From positions 28,537,349 through 28,601,348 of the forward strand of contig CM038702.1 of NCBI GenBank assembly GCA_021613375.1: 64,000 bases of DNA. The letters run 5' to 3'. The DNA comes from Megaleporinus macrocephalus. Its lineage: Eukaryota; Chordata; Actinopteri; Characiformes; Anostomidae. The notes below the pieces were generated by a model. It saw only the letters and a list, made by a program, of their open reading frames with translations, was not told the DNA's origin and did not search any database. The translations under genes were made by a program, and so were the position numbers. Position 1 is the first letter of the stretch, and every line of letters starts with the position of its first letter. Shown here in pieces: positions 1 through 55,037 of the stretch.

Positions 1-526
1 AACTGAAAATTGTTTTTAATGGAACACAATGGAAAATTTGTTAAGATAGTGTTAACTTGATTGCATTAATATATCTGAAGATGTTTTTGCTGTACAAATC
101 ACAGTACCTTTTTAAGATGCGGCTTATACAGTGTTGCAGGACACATGAGGCATATGGGAAACTTTTGACTGCTCCACTGTGTAACTGATCTAACTACTGT
201 TTGCCATTGCTTTTGACTGCTTTGTGTAGACAAAAATGTAGAAAATAAAACTTGCTCCAGTTCTCTAAATGCATGAACATTTGCACTCCTGACCACAGAC
301 TGCAGTAATAGACATCCACATTCTGTAAAATACATTCTTGGGAACCTGTTGTGATCTGTTACTTGATTGAAGAGTAATACAAAGGTTTGAGGTCATTGCA
401 TGTTACTTGTTGCCACTGATCACACTAAAGTCTTCAAAAGTAAGGAAACAGAAGATTTGCTATACAGTTGAAAATTGTAGGTGGATAAAAAATAAAAATC
501 GTTTTTTACTGATTCCCTCGCAACAG
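1..526 (+). other. pde3a intron, 3' end
   Basis: This is intron ending in TCGCAACAG just before the first exon in the window. The tract TTTTTTACTGATTCCCTCG serves as the polypyrimidine region. I see no other feature here; the short open frames on both strands have no recognisable protein content. Confidence 0.7.
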
Positions 527-41913
<41,387 letters not shown>

Positions 41914-42271
41914 GAGAGACTTACAGTCTGTTTGAGTTGAGAGCATTGACAGTATGCTTTTATTTTCAAACATGACTCCTGATTAATGGTTGCCAGCACA
42001 TCACTTAGACACAACACTGTAGATGCTTTAGGGGAACATGTGCCTAAAGGAAACAGGGTGGGAGAGATCTGAGTGTCTTGGGATGGGGTTTACTTTACTT
42101 TACTTTTTATGATCAGGTTTTTGTTTTGGTGGTGCCCGCACTGCAACTTAGTGCTGAAGTGCCACTTAGCCTCCATGACAGGGGTCTCAATGACCTGCAC
42201 TTTAGGCCATTCATTTTAACAAGCATTATTTTCTGAGGAGCCTGGTATCAATTAGAAGGAGACGGATACTG

Positions 42272-42277
42272 AATAAA
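42272..42277 (+). terminator. Candidate proximal polyadenylation signal of pde3a
   Basis: AATAAA about 360 bases past the stop, followed within 60 bases by T/G-rich sequence. Confidence 0.4.
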
Positions 42278-43825
42278 TATTCCACCACCTTTTCTTTTAG
42301 TTACCACTTGTTTGTCTGTGGAGGTAGGTAGCACATCCCCACAAGTTTGCCAGCTGCAATGGCACAATAGTGAATGTTCCAAGACGGGGTCTGTGCTGCA
42401 TTTTACACTGCTTTATTTCGAATTACCAGTTGGCTTCTGGTTCTAGGTACCTTTTCTTTATATTCTGACCCAAATCCTGTTCCTCAGGAGACAATGACAT
42501 ATAAATAGTGTGTAACCTTTGCTCCTTTTGTTTTCTGCCAGTGCACATTGGTCAGGGTGGGGAGGGCATCTCTTGTTTTTATATGCTAAACTGACTTCAT
42601 TAAAGACCTCACTATTTTCTACAGGGAAATGCAAGATTAAAACACATCACCATCCACAGCAGCTAGAAATTGATGGTTCTACTTCCCAGCTCCTTTTCAG
42701 TTACATGTGTATGATGAATGCGGTCTAACTGCTTATTCATGGACAAGCTAACATCTGAACGGATCCCACTCCGATCCAGATCATGTCTTCGGTCCAACCC
42801 TCGTAGTGCTTTTCTAACCATAAAGTTTTTGCAAAGGTGCTTCTTAATGCCGACTTGTTCATTTCTCTTCTTTTACACATGTTGCACATTTGCACCAGGA
42901 CATTAGGTGTAACTGTCTCTAATGAGTTATGATAATCAAAAACAGAAAAATATGACATGCTGTGCCGGGAGGCCAAAGAGCAAGTGAAAAACTCTCACAG
43001 TCCCTGCAGTTGCGCACTCTCTTTAAACAAGAAGGCCACTCATGCTCAGCCGTCCAAGTAGCAGCCATGGCCTAGAGGCAGTCTAGTCATGCACACAGCC
43101 ATGTGAGCAACTAAGGGATGCCCACCACAGCACCCCATGGGAGCTGCACACGCATGAGAAACGGAGCCATGCACCACAAAAGAGCCACAGCACCATTATG
43201 TGCAGCTTATACTGTCTTTGATGTGCAGGGAGAGGCAGATTGGTTCTGACTTCAGCACGGGGAGAGGTAACGTGTCTCCTACAGGTTTTATCAGCCTGTG
43301 CCTGATACTGCCGCAGCATAACTTTAAAGTGGAGCCAATTAAAAATGTGGAATTGGGAGGTGGGAATTGGATGTTAGTCATATATGTCAGTTCAGTCCAG
43401 CGTTCACTCTTCTTTTGAAATCTCCACTTCATTTGCAGCGCAGTGTAGGCCTCAGTAGCAGCGCCCAGCACAGCAGAATCCAAAAGAATCCAATGAATTA
43501 TTCAAGCAATACTGACACGTTCTGTAGACTGATGGTATTTTTTATGAATACTATCACATTCTGAAGTGGGCCACAGCTTTTTAATTCATTTCTAGATGTA
43601 TTTATTTTCCTCACACAATGCTGTTGTAGGTGCCAAATATGAATATAAAATTATTCTTTAATTTTATCCAAAGTATGCAGCAGTGGAATTGTCTGAACAA
43701 CAGCTACACGATAGGACTTTTGCTTGTTTTGTTTTGAAAGACCTTAATGTTGGGAAATAGAAAAATATGACTATGACAGCTAGGTCAGTGATGGCCTACT
43801 GAACTGTGATGGTTCATAGACTATG

Positions 43826-43830
<5 letters not shown>

Positions 43831-43896
<66 letters not shown>
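43831..43896. repeat. (GT)33 microsatellite
   Basis: An uninterrupted run of 33 GT dinucleotides. Confidence 0.97.
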
Positions 43897-43897
<1 letters not shown>

Positions 43898-44320
43898 TGG
43901 TGTGTCTTTATACATTAAAAATAGTAAGGCATTACATTTCCTGTAGGTGTAGCCAATGTAGTGCAAAGACAATAGATTTATGTGATTGTTAGGTACAGAG
44001 TATTCTCTTCAAATCTAGCTATATTTCGCCACAGCATTTAAGCAATATTTTTCCATTCCATTCATTTCAAGCATGCTATCCTAACAATTAAACATACAAA
44101 TAAACTTTGGAAACAGGCCTTGCTTTCTGTAACCATGCGTTTCTTAAGCCTGTTAAATAGATACAGTGCCTATTCCACATTGTATCTCATGCTATCCACC
44201 ATACCTTCACCCAGTGTATGCAATATTTATCCAATATGTTAAAAGGACAGCTCTCACTGCCCATTTATTCCACTGATTTCTTTCAGAGTTGTTTGATGTG
44301 AAGTGCAACTTCCAATTTCG

Positions 44321-44690
44321 GTTTCTTTACAGTGGAGGTGATAGGAACCAGAGACTACAACATGTTTTATCTACTATATAAAATGACCAGCAAACTTAGA
44401 CATGAGTTTTATATTTAATGTCAATAATAGTATATAGTGGTAAATCTGGAGAAATAAGTTTTCTTTGGGGACTATTTTAAAAACCGTGCATGGATTTTAA
44501 AAAGCCTACATTTACATTTAAGCCTACATTTCTAAAACAGCATCTCAGGCATCTGGAAGCATATTTGTAACAATTTCTGTTTCTCTCTAGTATTTCGAGG
44601 CATTAAACGCTTTGGACGTCTGGTTCCCACCACCACTCTGAACAATTCTGACTCTGTATTACATCAAACCACTCTGGATTACACCATAAC
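44321..44690. repeat. Foldback/MITE-like repeat with inverted ends
   Basis: The left end AGTGGAGGTGATAGGAACCA (from 44331) and the right end GTCTGGTTCCCACCACCACT (about 44618-44637) are inverted counterparts, so the element can fold back over about 300 bases. Partial relatives occur at about 52620, 54785 and, in the other orientation, 34110. There is no coding capacity. Confidence 0.6.
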
Positions 44691-46038
44691 AATCTAATTA
44701 AGCAGAAAAATCTTTAGCATTTGCCTCTGACATAATAGCCAAGGCCCCTTTTTTCCACTTAATTTACCACTGTTTATTAGAGCATCCACAGAAGCTTAAT
44801 AGGCTGCTGACCACACATGTTTCATTCATGGCATGGCTTCCTCATATGATTGGACAGAGCTAGAGAGAGTGTTGTGTGTTTAGGTTGCAATCACACAGGT
44901 GTGTTTCATTATATATGTCTCTCTTTCTTATGGCCCTTCTCTTACTGATTGGTCGTTGGTTCAGTTGGAACATTCAAGCTTCTCTTTTGCATGTATGCCA
45001 TTATGTGCATCATAGAGAACATACTGGCACAAATCTTTCTGATTTGCTGTATTTTTGCTTACTTTGATTATTCTTTTGATAAGTGTACAATCCACAGCAC
45101 ATACATCGCGGGTAAAGGCATTTTACGGTGTTTCGTGAGTCTCCAAGCCCTACTGTACGGTTGGAATCTGTCCAACCAGAGATGTGCAATAGCTCGCTCA
45201 CTCAGGCACCAGAGTAAATCAAGCAAACGGACCACATTCATCCATCAAGACCTCTTTGCATTCCAGTCACAACAGCCAGTTTGGGTAGAGAGGCGTTATC
45301 ATGCACATCAACAGAGCTGTGGAACATAGGAAACATAAAGATTACACCTCTTAAAAAAGCATAGTTCTTCCTTCACATGTTATTCTTACTCTGTATTTTC
45401 TTCTTATTCCTGTTCTCAGCTGGTTTGGCCTATGTCAGCCTGTAGCTACCGCCAGCCCGTATGTCTTAACCTATATGCATCTGCTAACTGTAGTCACTGG
45501 GCACTCTTTTCTTTCACCAAAAGTAACAAACAAGCTTTACACCTCTCTCAAAATGAGAAATGAGACTTGTACTTTTTTATATGTAGTGGGCACCTCACTG
45601 ACTAAATAATTATTTTTCTTCTCACTAGTATGTTGCACTTAATACATGTAGCAATACCTATAGAAAGGGGAGCTGTGTAATTCACCAGTATTCGTTAAGT
45701 GAAATACTCATTTTATTGCTGGTTATGGTTCCATTTTGTACAAAACAATATGCTGTACAGGTATAAAGGGAGGAGGCTGAAAAGGAAAAAAAATTAAAAA
45801 TGTCTTTTGGATAAACTTTATTTATTTTTACTGTTTTGTAATTTAGACACTAAACTGTAGCTCCTTCTATGGCCAGAAATGCTGGAAGTGCCTCTTGGTA
45901 TAATGTATTATACAGTAAATATATATTATTAGAACTTGTCACAAGCTGAAAATTGTGGATGTTGTAATGTGAATACAGTTTAATAATATGTGTTAAATGC
46001 TGTGGTATTCAGCGTGTCTTTCTTATTTTGGTTTTACA

Positions 46039-46044
46039 AATAAA
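46039..46044 (+). terminator. Candidate distal polyadenylation signal of pde3a
   Basis: AATAAA is followed directly by a GT-rich stretch (TGTGTGTTTCAC), a typical cleavage-site context. The upstream sequence is AT-rich and gene-free. Confidence 0.4.
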
Positions 46045-48559
46045 TGTGTGTTTCACATACACTGTCCAGAGGGGGAAGAAAACACCTAAGAAGCACCACA
46101 TGTTTTTCTGTAACAACCTTGCGCTAGAAGAACAAAAATTCTGGTTGGAAAGTCTATACAAGGATAGCATTACACAGTGGAACTTGTATGCAACTTCATT
46201 TGCTTGAAAGCTACATTACACTAAGTTGCACTTGAGTTGCTCCAAGTAAAGCATCCTGCGACCCATCTGAAACTAAGCCGCAACACTTGTAGGTGTCTCA
46301 GCTTCATGAAACAGCCAAATAAAACGCATATAATTGATATGAGCCAATTACATCTTATCAGTGCAAACAATTAATTTCATGGGATAAATGGACAAGAATG
46401 TAAAACAAGAGATGTTTTATTGGGCTGTTGAAAAGGACACACATGGACTTTCCACAAAGTTGGTAGTTCTTCTAACAGCTGTTTAAATGGTTACCATCTT
46501 GTGCTTTCCTGTTATTTTGCTGCTGTCGAAATTGAAATAGCTTCCTAGATTCTTTTCTTTCTCTTTCGATGCACCCTAATTTTACACAGAGCTCAGACTA
46601 AAAACAAGCTGAAACAGTCAGCCTGAAACTTCAGTGCAACATAATCTCGGTAAAACTGGGCAGATATGCTGAAACAATTGAAAGATAAAGTCGCACGCAA
46701 AACTTTGATTACTCCACTTGCTAACCAAATCAGCAGGTCCACTTTTCTGATACATCATATTGCTGTTATTTAGACATGTGCAACATTTTAGTTATCTTTG
46801 TCCTTTATCTTTTCAGGGACATTTACTATATATGTTGCTTGTCTGTTTTGTATGTAAAGAGTTTGAAAATCAATGACCTCATTGATGCTACTTGCTCATC
46901 CTGTCCTAGGAACAAATCCATGAAGGAGCATATCTTGGTGCCCACTTCTGTACTAATTTATAATTTTCATCTTTCAGACCCAAAAGGAATCTGAGTGGGT
47001 GACATAGATCATGATTACAGCAGATTACCAAAGAACAAACAGAGGCACGAGTCGCTGTTTAAACAGTTAGCATTAACTGGCTAGTTAATGTAGCTGGTTG
47101 CAGAATCATTTCACTCATCAAACTCATGTTTGTTGTTGTGGCTCAAATCTGTTTTATTTTACTGTCCATTCAGTGTAACAGTGTGTTAAGTTACTGCCTT
47201 TCCAATTGGTTGTTTCAAGAAACTTATTCCATGAAGTTGAAATGCAACCTGAGTTTCAAATAAGTTGCTCGGTGATTTACAGTACGCAACTCAAGTACAT
47301 GTTTCATCTAGGCTTTAGGTCAGTAAAATCGCATGTGATTTTCACTGCATAAAGCCAGCATAAAATGATTTGGCGACAAGCTTTCATGGATGCGATTTGC
47401 CCTGAGAATTTGGAAAGCATATTTATAGCATAAATATGTGTGGGGGAAAATGTATTTTACTATTTTGTTACAAGGTATGCATGTTTTCTACTAACCTCAT
47501 AACAACTCCAGGTTTATGCAAAAGCTTACCGTTATGAATTAAGAGATGGAAATGAAGGGATTCGATTCTGGTGTTTGTAGTATATGTAGAAATCTTCAAT
47601 AACCCAGTTGTCTCAGCAATAGAACTGAATATATTTGTTCACCTAATGTATTATGATTATTTTTCACGTTGGATGGCTGTCCTAAAAAAATGAAGAAAAC
47701 TCTTATGTAAGTGGATTATGAGTGAGACTTGAGGGATGTGTTGCTTTGAACTCATTAGTTGTGGATTTGCCTAAAACCATAGATTTATAATGCTGACAGG
47801 CACAATGTTCTGAATCAGCCTCCCAAATGACAGATTTAGCGCAAGATTAAGATTAGTGGCGACTCTGGCAGCAGCATACTTTTTTGGGACTTGAGACATT
47901 TAATATCATTTCTGCTTCAAAGTCCAGCAGCATTCACAAGAGAGTTCCTAGAGACCTGAAACATCAGTGGCCAAACTGACAGCTCACTTTCAGACATGAC
48001 TACCACCACTGCCAAAGCTCTGAGCTCTCTTGTCATGTCTTCTTCTCTTCGTCCAAGCTTAATCTGTTCTCATCCTCTGATCTCAACAGAAAGTCTATCA
48101 CAGTAATTGCAGTAGGAAGCAGCAAAGGAGGTGTGTGTGGAGAGATTCAGCTTTTAGCCATGCAGAGCCCAAAACCAACTCACTAATTAGCCCATGTATT
48201 CATTTATTCTACCTTTTATTCTTACCTTTTTTCATGCAGGCTCAAAAAAACAAGGCCTGGCTCTCTGTTTGGGTCTCAGATGTAAAATCAACATTACATT
48301 TAATGACAATGAAGATCCAATGACAAGATTAGTGACAATAATATTGTTATTCACTGTATATTCATGCTCCTGCCCGACTTTTGACAACTAACTTGTTCCA
48401 AGTTTTTCTGAGATGTCAACTCTAATTGGGTATTGTGTTTCCTAAAATGCAGCTTTTACATTGGCTGCAATAACTGTTAAATGTTCGTTAAGTGAACAAT
48501 AAATGGACAAACACATTTTTGTCCTATAGGAATGAAGGGCAGGAAAGCTTTGTGCATCC

Positions 48560-48760
48560 CACTTTTATCAGGATGATACAAGTAGACTGCAACTACATGA
48601 AATACCATAGCAACAGTCTACCAATCATGTGGAATACCAATGTAGCTTCTTGGATATTATAGCAAGCTGTTAGCAACACCTTAGCAACCACCTAAAACGT
48701 CATAGTAACCATTTGGCTACACCCTTGTAACCACATGATAACAGCTTAAGCTGCCCAATC
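48560..48760. repeat. Degenerate AGCAACC-type minisatellite
   Basis: Recurring phrases of the form CCATAGCAACAG, CTTAGCAACCACC and CATAGTAACCATTTGGC about every 20-30 bases form a decayed tandem repeat of a kind common in fish intergenic DNA. Confidence 0.55.
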
Positions 48761-50029
48761 ACTCTGCATTTCTTCAGGAGCCTGGCGGAATGTTTTAACA
48801 AGAGAATGTTGTCGCTGTGTTGTCGCTAGGCTGTCTTGAATACCAATTTTAGGGCTCCAGAGCTTCAGCAGTAAGCTACTGCAAAGGTTCAAAGCTTCAC
48901 CTACAAAGGTTGGTCGAAAAAAGTTCTTCTGAAATTCTATGTCCAGAAATGTTCATTCTATGAAAACGCATACACGGCTTCACCTGCTGTAAAATCCAAA
49001 CCTCCAGTTTAGCTGCTTTCCTCACAGAGTGCTGTGGTGCTTACAGCTTGGCTTCGCTCTGACTACTGGACTCTTTTAGCAGAAGGACAGGTGGGCCACA
49101 CATAGGTGGTCTAACTCAAGATATCAGGGGCATGCATCATAGGTTATATATCCCAGCCACTTTGTAAGTAGTTGTGTTTTTTAAAGAGCGAAGAGGTTTG
49201 TGTTGGGCTATTTTAGGTCCGTTCTCACAAAGAAATTTTATGTTGAAGAGCCTACATACGGGTAGAGTGGTGTATTTTCCAGAGTAGAGCAGAGGGCTTT
49301 TTTAGCTGTCAGCACTGGAGGGGCTGTGTTTTCATCTCAGCAAACTACAAAAAATGAAGCTGTAATATGGGCTGTTATCCAAGTTTTTCCTAAGACCCTG
49401 GAATGTTACAGTATTTTGCAATATTTTGATTAAATGAAAAATAAAGTATACCCCCCCCCAAAAAAAAAACAACAAATATCCAATTGCTGATTGAATAGTT
49501 GAATATTCAGATTCCAATATTAGCCACTCTAGTTTAGCATCTGTTCTCAATTCCAAGCTTTTTTCACCAAGATGATAAAACCTTGTGTCCTTGGGCTTTA
49601 CAATGAGTGTTTTCTTCAGGCAGGTTGAAAGATGTTAGGAACAACGTACAATATGTGTGTATTCTTGCCTACATCTTTGTCAGTAGTACTGCTCGTCCCT
49701 GCAATGGACCTAGCATGTCCTTACATTATCATGTAAATAAAATCAGCACTAGAGCTGGCATCTCAAGTATGGTTGTGATAGGAGAGAAGAGATTAGGACT
49801 GAAAGTACACAGTGTTCTAGAGGATCATGCAAAAGCAGTGACTGATGTCATTGGTTACAAAAGAAAAAAACACAGGATGTATTTAGTGTTAAAGTATTAA
49901 AACAAGGACATCTTGTATGTTTGGTCAAGGTAAAAGCTCTCTAAAGCTCTGCCTCTTTTTAACCTAACTTTCTATACATTTCCAGTCTCTATCATACGCT
50001 GTGACATTCTCGGTCTACCACTGTACACC

Positions 50030-50215
50030 GAGGACAGGCAGGTATACTTGGTTGTTGGATAGTGTTGCAGTGACACTGCTGTGATTGTGGCATGTGTTGC
50101 AATGGTACATAGCATTGCTGTGTCTGGTCACCAGTGCTGAGAATGATCCACCACACAAATAACACCTGCTCTGTGGTGGTCCTGTTAGGATCCTGACCAC
50201 TGAAGAACATCTATG
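50030..50215. repeat. Fish dispersed repeat fragment (same family as 35815 and 60030)
   Basis: Landmarks GTCACCAGTGCTGAGAATGA, TCCACCACACAAATAACACC and GGTGGTCCTGTTAGGATCCT, then TGACCACTGAAGAAC, belong to a family of interspersed fish repeats. The neighbouring part of the same family appears around 60030-60250. Confidence 0.6.
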
Positions 50216-50520
50216 CATCTTGTGGCAATGGGTGTGACAGAAACACAAAGGTAGCTTATGCCATACTGCAGATGTGCAGCATGTTGGTAGGCTTTTCACA
50301 TTTAACTTTTTTTGAGGACTCCTTACATTCATTTACAGTGAAAGGTCTGAGTGTTGCTTTCCTGCGTGGTAAGACGTGTTTTTGCACAGCTATGATTAAT
50401 GTTTGGCTAGAGAGAAGTTACTGCTTGTGGATATAAGGTGAAGGAATGAGCCATAATGTGCCTGCTTGGTAAGCAGAGAAGGGCAGTTTCTGGTTTTAGA
50501 ATCCGATTGCACACAGAAGC

Positions 50521-50636
<116 letters not shown>

Positions 50637-51024
50637 CCTATCTAAAACCTGTAAAAGCAGGTTATGTTCCTTTCTATTGAAACACGGTGCAGTGTCTCTC
50701 CTTATGCTACCCAGAAAAGGATTCTCAGACACGTGTTTATCCGTATTACGCATGTTTTCTGTTGTACTGTGTATTTATCTGTTTGTTTTATAACAGACGT
50801 AAAGCAGCTTTACGGAAATCCTGGCCCTAAAGAGCAGGCTAAGGCTAACAGTGAGGGCCAAAGGGGGAACAGCGGGCAGAACCAACGACTCTCCACATCC
50901 TCCTCCCGGACCGCAGCAGATCTACAGTGAAGTGACGAGCACGATGTGAAGCGCAGCTACAGGTGAGTGCAAGGCTGCTGCCGCTCAGATGATCCGCTCG
51001 CTTGTTGCTTTTCGCTCCTCGCGC

Positions 51025-51032
51025 TGACGTCA
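51025..51032. promoter_or_regulatory. Full CRE palindrome 1
   Basis: TGACGTCA, the consensus CREB/ATF site, in CpG-rich context (GCGCTGACGTCAGAC). Confidence 0.5.
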
Positions 51033-51439
51033 GACTGGGTTTGTAGCTGACTGTCATCGTCACATGTCCTCTCTCCGAGTGCTAAAGCGGCGCGAGCGGT
51101 CTGAAGTTTTCTCCCAGCGGTGCAGAGGCGAGTCCCTGTGGTGGCTGATATGGAGCTCCTTCCTGTTTTACAGATGCTGAATGTCTGCTGAGCGGTTCGC
51201 TTTGCGCTATCCGAATACGATGCCTCTTAAATAGAAGCTCATCGTCCTTTCTTTTCGTTTCTTTATTTATTTCTCTCCTTTCTCGCAACCGTCGTTGGGG
51301 TCTGAGCCATTCTGAACCCTTGCAGTCCCCCTTGTTCTCCGCTCGTTCAGAGTTATCACGTGTTTAAGCCAGTTCATCCAGCAGCTTGCTGAAACGCTGG
51401 GAACTGATTCTCAGCGAGGGTTGTGAAAAGCTGCGGGAC

Positions 51440-51447
51440 TGACGTCA
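51440..51447. promoter_or_regulatory. Full CRE palindrome 2
   Basis: TGACGTCA again, about 300 bases upstream of the probable first-exon donor. Confidence 0.5.
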
Positions 51448-53504
51448 AAGATTAAACTCCTCGAAACTGAGCTGAAACTGAGCGAGCTGGACGTGGACGT
51501 GAAGCCTTGCGACACAGCTCCCGAGTCTGAGCAGCCTCTCGCCCGCAGCAGCCCTTATGGGAAGTTTCCCTGAGGACCGTAAGATCTGCGGTGCGCTCTG
51601 CGCTGCTGCTGGTGCTGCTGTCCACACCGGCTCGTTCGGTGCTGCTGGGAATAAGAGACTTGTACATCCGCGCTGCTGTTTAAGGCTCCATAAACACTAG
51701 ACAGCGCAGAAGACCCGGTATTCGTTCACGCGGAGGTTTTTGGTAAGTATGCTGTGGGATTGTTTCTGTTCTTTAAATAAACGCAACATTATTCAATTTT
51801 TCAATTTCTTACTAAATAGAGCTGCGCGTCTCGTTGGCTGTGGCGTTTGGATCTGATGTGTGTTTTGATGCAGGGCTGCTGAGGAAATCTCACACAGGCT
51901 GGTTAAAAGTAGGTCTGTCTGGCTCTGTGAGCTGCTGTTTGTGCCTTGTTTATATGGCGCGCTTGAGCTGGATCAGTTATTCTGCTGGAGACAGACAGTG
52001 CGCATCTAAAGCGTTCACATTTACTGCCACGTTTCCACGCGCGGACCAGTGAAAACAGCTCGTGCTTTTTCTTCATCCGCCACCTTGTACGTCTACTCGT
52101 CCACACTGTTTTACCTCTTTCCTGGGTATATACAGCAATGCCGTCCTCTCCTGAGAAACACTCCGAGCGCATATTATGTTGCGCGTATAAAGCCACCATG
52201 CAAAATGCGTCGTGCACGCGCAGTGCATGGCTTTAATATACATGGGCTAATTAGGCGGAGTGCGCTGCTGAGCGGTTAGGCTACGCTCCTGTCTCCCAGC
52301 ACAGCCCCCAGCCGCTTACCTTCACGTCGAACGCCACTGTTTTCCTTGCGGCCTGATGTGGCCTAATGTACCGAATAAGGCAAACTTTATTATCGCTGCA
52401 TGCAGCAAGGCACGCTGCTGTTTATCTCTCGGCAGTCTTGTTTTGCCTTCCAGCCAGTACACTTACGCTTTATTCACACCTATTGCCTGGCTGGGTGTGT
52501 TTGACACTAAAATGGCAATTCCTTGTAGTACTTTTTAAGTGAGCTCCTCAGACGAAGTGAAATCACTCAGTGGGTTGCTGTGAAACGGTTCTTTGTGGAA
52601 AAGCTTAACTACAAAGTCAGGTTTATTTGCAGTGGTGGTGATAAGAACCAGGAGGCATCAATCATGTGACTTTTGGCCCCCAATACACACCTGCAAAGTA
52701 AGTCTTATGAATAACTTTCCAAAGTCTATCTCTTTGAGGTTCATTCACCCAGCATTCTGTGTCTGGATAAAGTGAAAAGCCAGAAAGACTTGCCTTCTTT
52801 AAGATATCGTCAAATAGAACCTGGATAAGTTGTTTATCGTGTCATGTCATAGAGCACATTTCACTGAGGACAGCTTCAGTGACTTCCTTCATGTGGTTGT
52901 GCTAAAAACCCTAATTTGAAGGCCGGAGGTGAACCTGCTCACCCTCTTCTGGCAGATGAACTTGCGACCACAACGTGAGGAACTAGGTTTTCACCATAAT
53001 CTATATTTTTGTCTATCAGTTTAATTTTGCTAGAAAACTAAGACACTAAAACAGCAAGTCATCTGCTGCTGGAACCTCTGATTGATCTACAAGTTCCTCA
53101 TTCGTTGTTCCCGTGCTGCTTTGCATTGGTTTTTGGCCACTGCACAAGCCTGAGGACTTGATTTGTAAAGGGGATGTGAATTTGAGGAGCTAAGCGGATG
53201 TAACTAATTCTCACTGCATGCATGCTCAGTATGTATATGTGGGCCGGACTCTCAATAATCCTAAAGATGTGTGACTTGATAAATCCAAAACCGCAATTAA
53301 GAGTAAAACCCTTGAAAATGCAACTTCTGTGTCTCGGAGCTGTTTGGACTGCCACAGCCTTATAAGCCAAACAAAAACATGAGCAGTGGAGCTAACATGA
53401 TCAACCGCTGTTTTAATACTTTATGGAAATGTACATTAATGTTCAAAACATGTATTTTATGTCGTTTTGTGGTGAATCTTGTTGGGTTTTCCATATGTGT
53501 CAGT

Positions 53505-53745
53505 GATTGAGGGTGAGTCATTTGTAGGCGTAAGTCAGTGATAGAGGGAGTCTGATAAAGTTAGAGTCAGTGATAGAGGGTGAGTCAGTGATAGAGAGAG
53601 AGTCAGTCATCGAAGGTGAATTAATGACGGAATTAGCGACAGAGGATGAATCAATGATAGAAAGCGTGAGTTAGTGATAGAGGGTTGAGCCTCTGATAAA
53701 GGGCGTTAGTGATAGAGGGCGAATCAGTGATGGTGGGTTGTCAGT
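53505..53745. repeat. Degenerate minisatellite with GTCAGTGATAGAGGG core
   Basis: About eleven imperfect copies of a unit near 20 bases long (GAGTCAGTGATAGAGGGT), with much internal variation. Confidence 0.8.
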
Positions 53746-54261
53746 CATCCATGTTTGTTGGAGTACTAAGACCATGCCCACACTGGTCTCCGAGAGGAAG
53801 GAAGAGCAAATTATTTTCTTGCATTTTGAATGTTTCATCATATTACTGTTTAGTTTGCTGGATGTTGGACATAGAATATCATTTCGGGGGCTTTAACTTT
53901 TTATTTACTCTCCAGTGATTCTGCATGGTTAATATTTATATTTAATTATGTTTTTATGTCTTAATAGTGTGATTATACAAATCAAATGATCAAAATATGA
54001 AATTAAAAAATAAACTTGTATTCATTTTGAGTTTTAATGAAACATTATTGTAAAACAAATGATCATTAAAGAAATGAATAGAGAGGATGTTAATTATGTA
54101 TTCAGTCATTTTTTATTATTATAGCTGTATTGCTGGCTATATTAGTCATGAACTTAATCTCTTTTTGTGATTGCCTGCATAGCATTTTAAATGATATTAA
54201 AGCTATGATGTTTTTGAAGACTCTGCCCTCTGGTTAACACACACAGCAGTCATGCTGATTT

Positions 54262-54267
54262 CTTTTT

Positions 54268-54299
<32 letters not shown>

Positions 54300-54309
54300 T
54301 TTTTTTTTA
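54262..54309. repeat. (CTTT)n microsatellite with poly-T end
   Basis: About nine CTTT units followed by a T run. Confidence 0.95.
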
Positions 54310-55037
54310 ATAAAGCCATGGCTTATCCGTGCCCTCAGTACATTCTCAGTGTCCTTTTATCCTAACAAGCAGCTTATTGTTTAGTTAGAGAAATATGCCA
54401 AACCAGAAGTCTAGTATATGGGACTACTTTAAAATGATTAGTAATATTAGATTAGGAAAAATATATGGCATGTTTTTGTTTCTATTAGAATAAAGAAGAG
54501 TGTGTTTGCTTGTCATTGGTGTTGTACTTGCCTGCTTGTTGTGAGACCAATGAAGCAAAAAATGAATACAAATATTTTTGAGTGACAGACGTTTGCTGCA
54601 AACGTAAATGTAAAACTTAGACACCAATCGTTTTGGGTGATTAGTCAGTCAGGTAAATTTTAAAATGAAATTTCACACATTTCTTAAATGTTTGCATAAT
54701 AATATGTTTGAGATGTAAACATTTTTTTAAATGTAATATGGTTGATTGAAAAGAGACATATTGGGTCTGATCGGCTGACTTTGTTACAGTGGTGGTGGTC
54801 ACAACCAGGGGTCCTATTTTATTTACTATCCAAAACCACCAGTCAACATGTGTGATAAGTTTTATGTGAAATATATATGAAATGTCCTTTTAAGCCAAAT
54901 AGTAAACTCATAACAACATATATCAGGAAAAAAAACAGTAAAATGTTGTATAACTTTGAATAAAAGTAGTATGTAATGTGTTTTTGATATAAAGGAGATT
55001 AATTGCCTGTTGTGACTACATAAACGTTTATGCAAGA

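Larger units (their letters stand above)
41914..46060 (+). other. Probable pde3a 3' UTR and flank
   Basis: No coding sequence is recognisable. AATAAA hexamers occur at 42272-42277 and 46039-46044. The region contains a long GT microsatellite and a foldback-type repeat, so the true transcript end is uncertain. Confidence 0.45.
46061..50516. other. Intergenic region between pde3a and the SLCO1C1-like gene
   Basis: No coding exon is recognisable. The region contains the repeats listed separately at 48560-48760 and 50030-50215. All open frames are short and of random composition. Confidence 0.5.
50930..51742 (+). promoter_or_regulatory. CpG-rich promoter and 5' UTR exon of the SLCO1C1-like gene
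   Basis: Base composition changes abruptly from AT-rich to CpG-rich. The stretch ends in a strong splice donor (GGTTTTTG before GTAAGTATG, exon end 51742). A second good donor (GCTACAG before GTGAGTGC, exon end 50962) may mark an alternative first exon. Two perfect cAMP-response palindromes TGACGTCA (51025-51032, 51440-51447) and a CACGTG E-box (51357-51362) are present. I see no TATA box I would trust. Position and strand fit a non-coding first exon of the downstream gene. Confidence 0.6.

Noticed and set aside
46140..47420. Possible large DNA transposon between similar AAGTTGC/GCAACT words at both ends
   Set aside because: Matches are only about 10 bases and scattered; I could not define ends or any transposase.
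50664..50930. 88-codon + strand frame ending GQNQRLSTSSSRTAADLQ, with an acceptor-like AACAG at 50799
   Set aside because: The AGCAGCTTTACGGAAATCCT stretch resembles a common fish dispersed repeat and no upstream exon can be joined. I keep only the donor at 50962 as a possible alternative first exon.
51445..51667. Minus-strand Ala/Arg-rich frames in the CpG-rich region
   Set aside because: They are GC-rich composition artefacts that overlap in two phases, with no recognisable domain or splice context.
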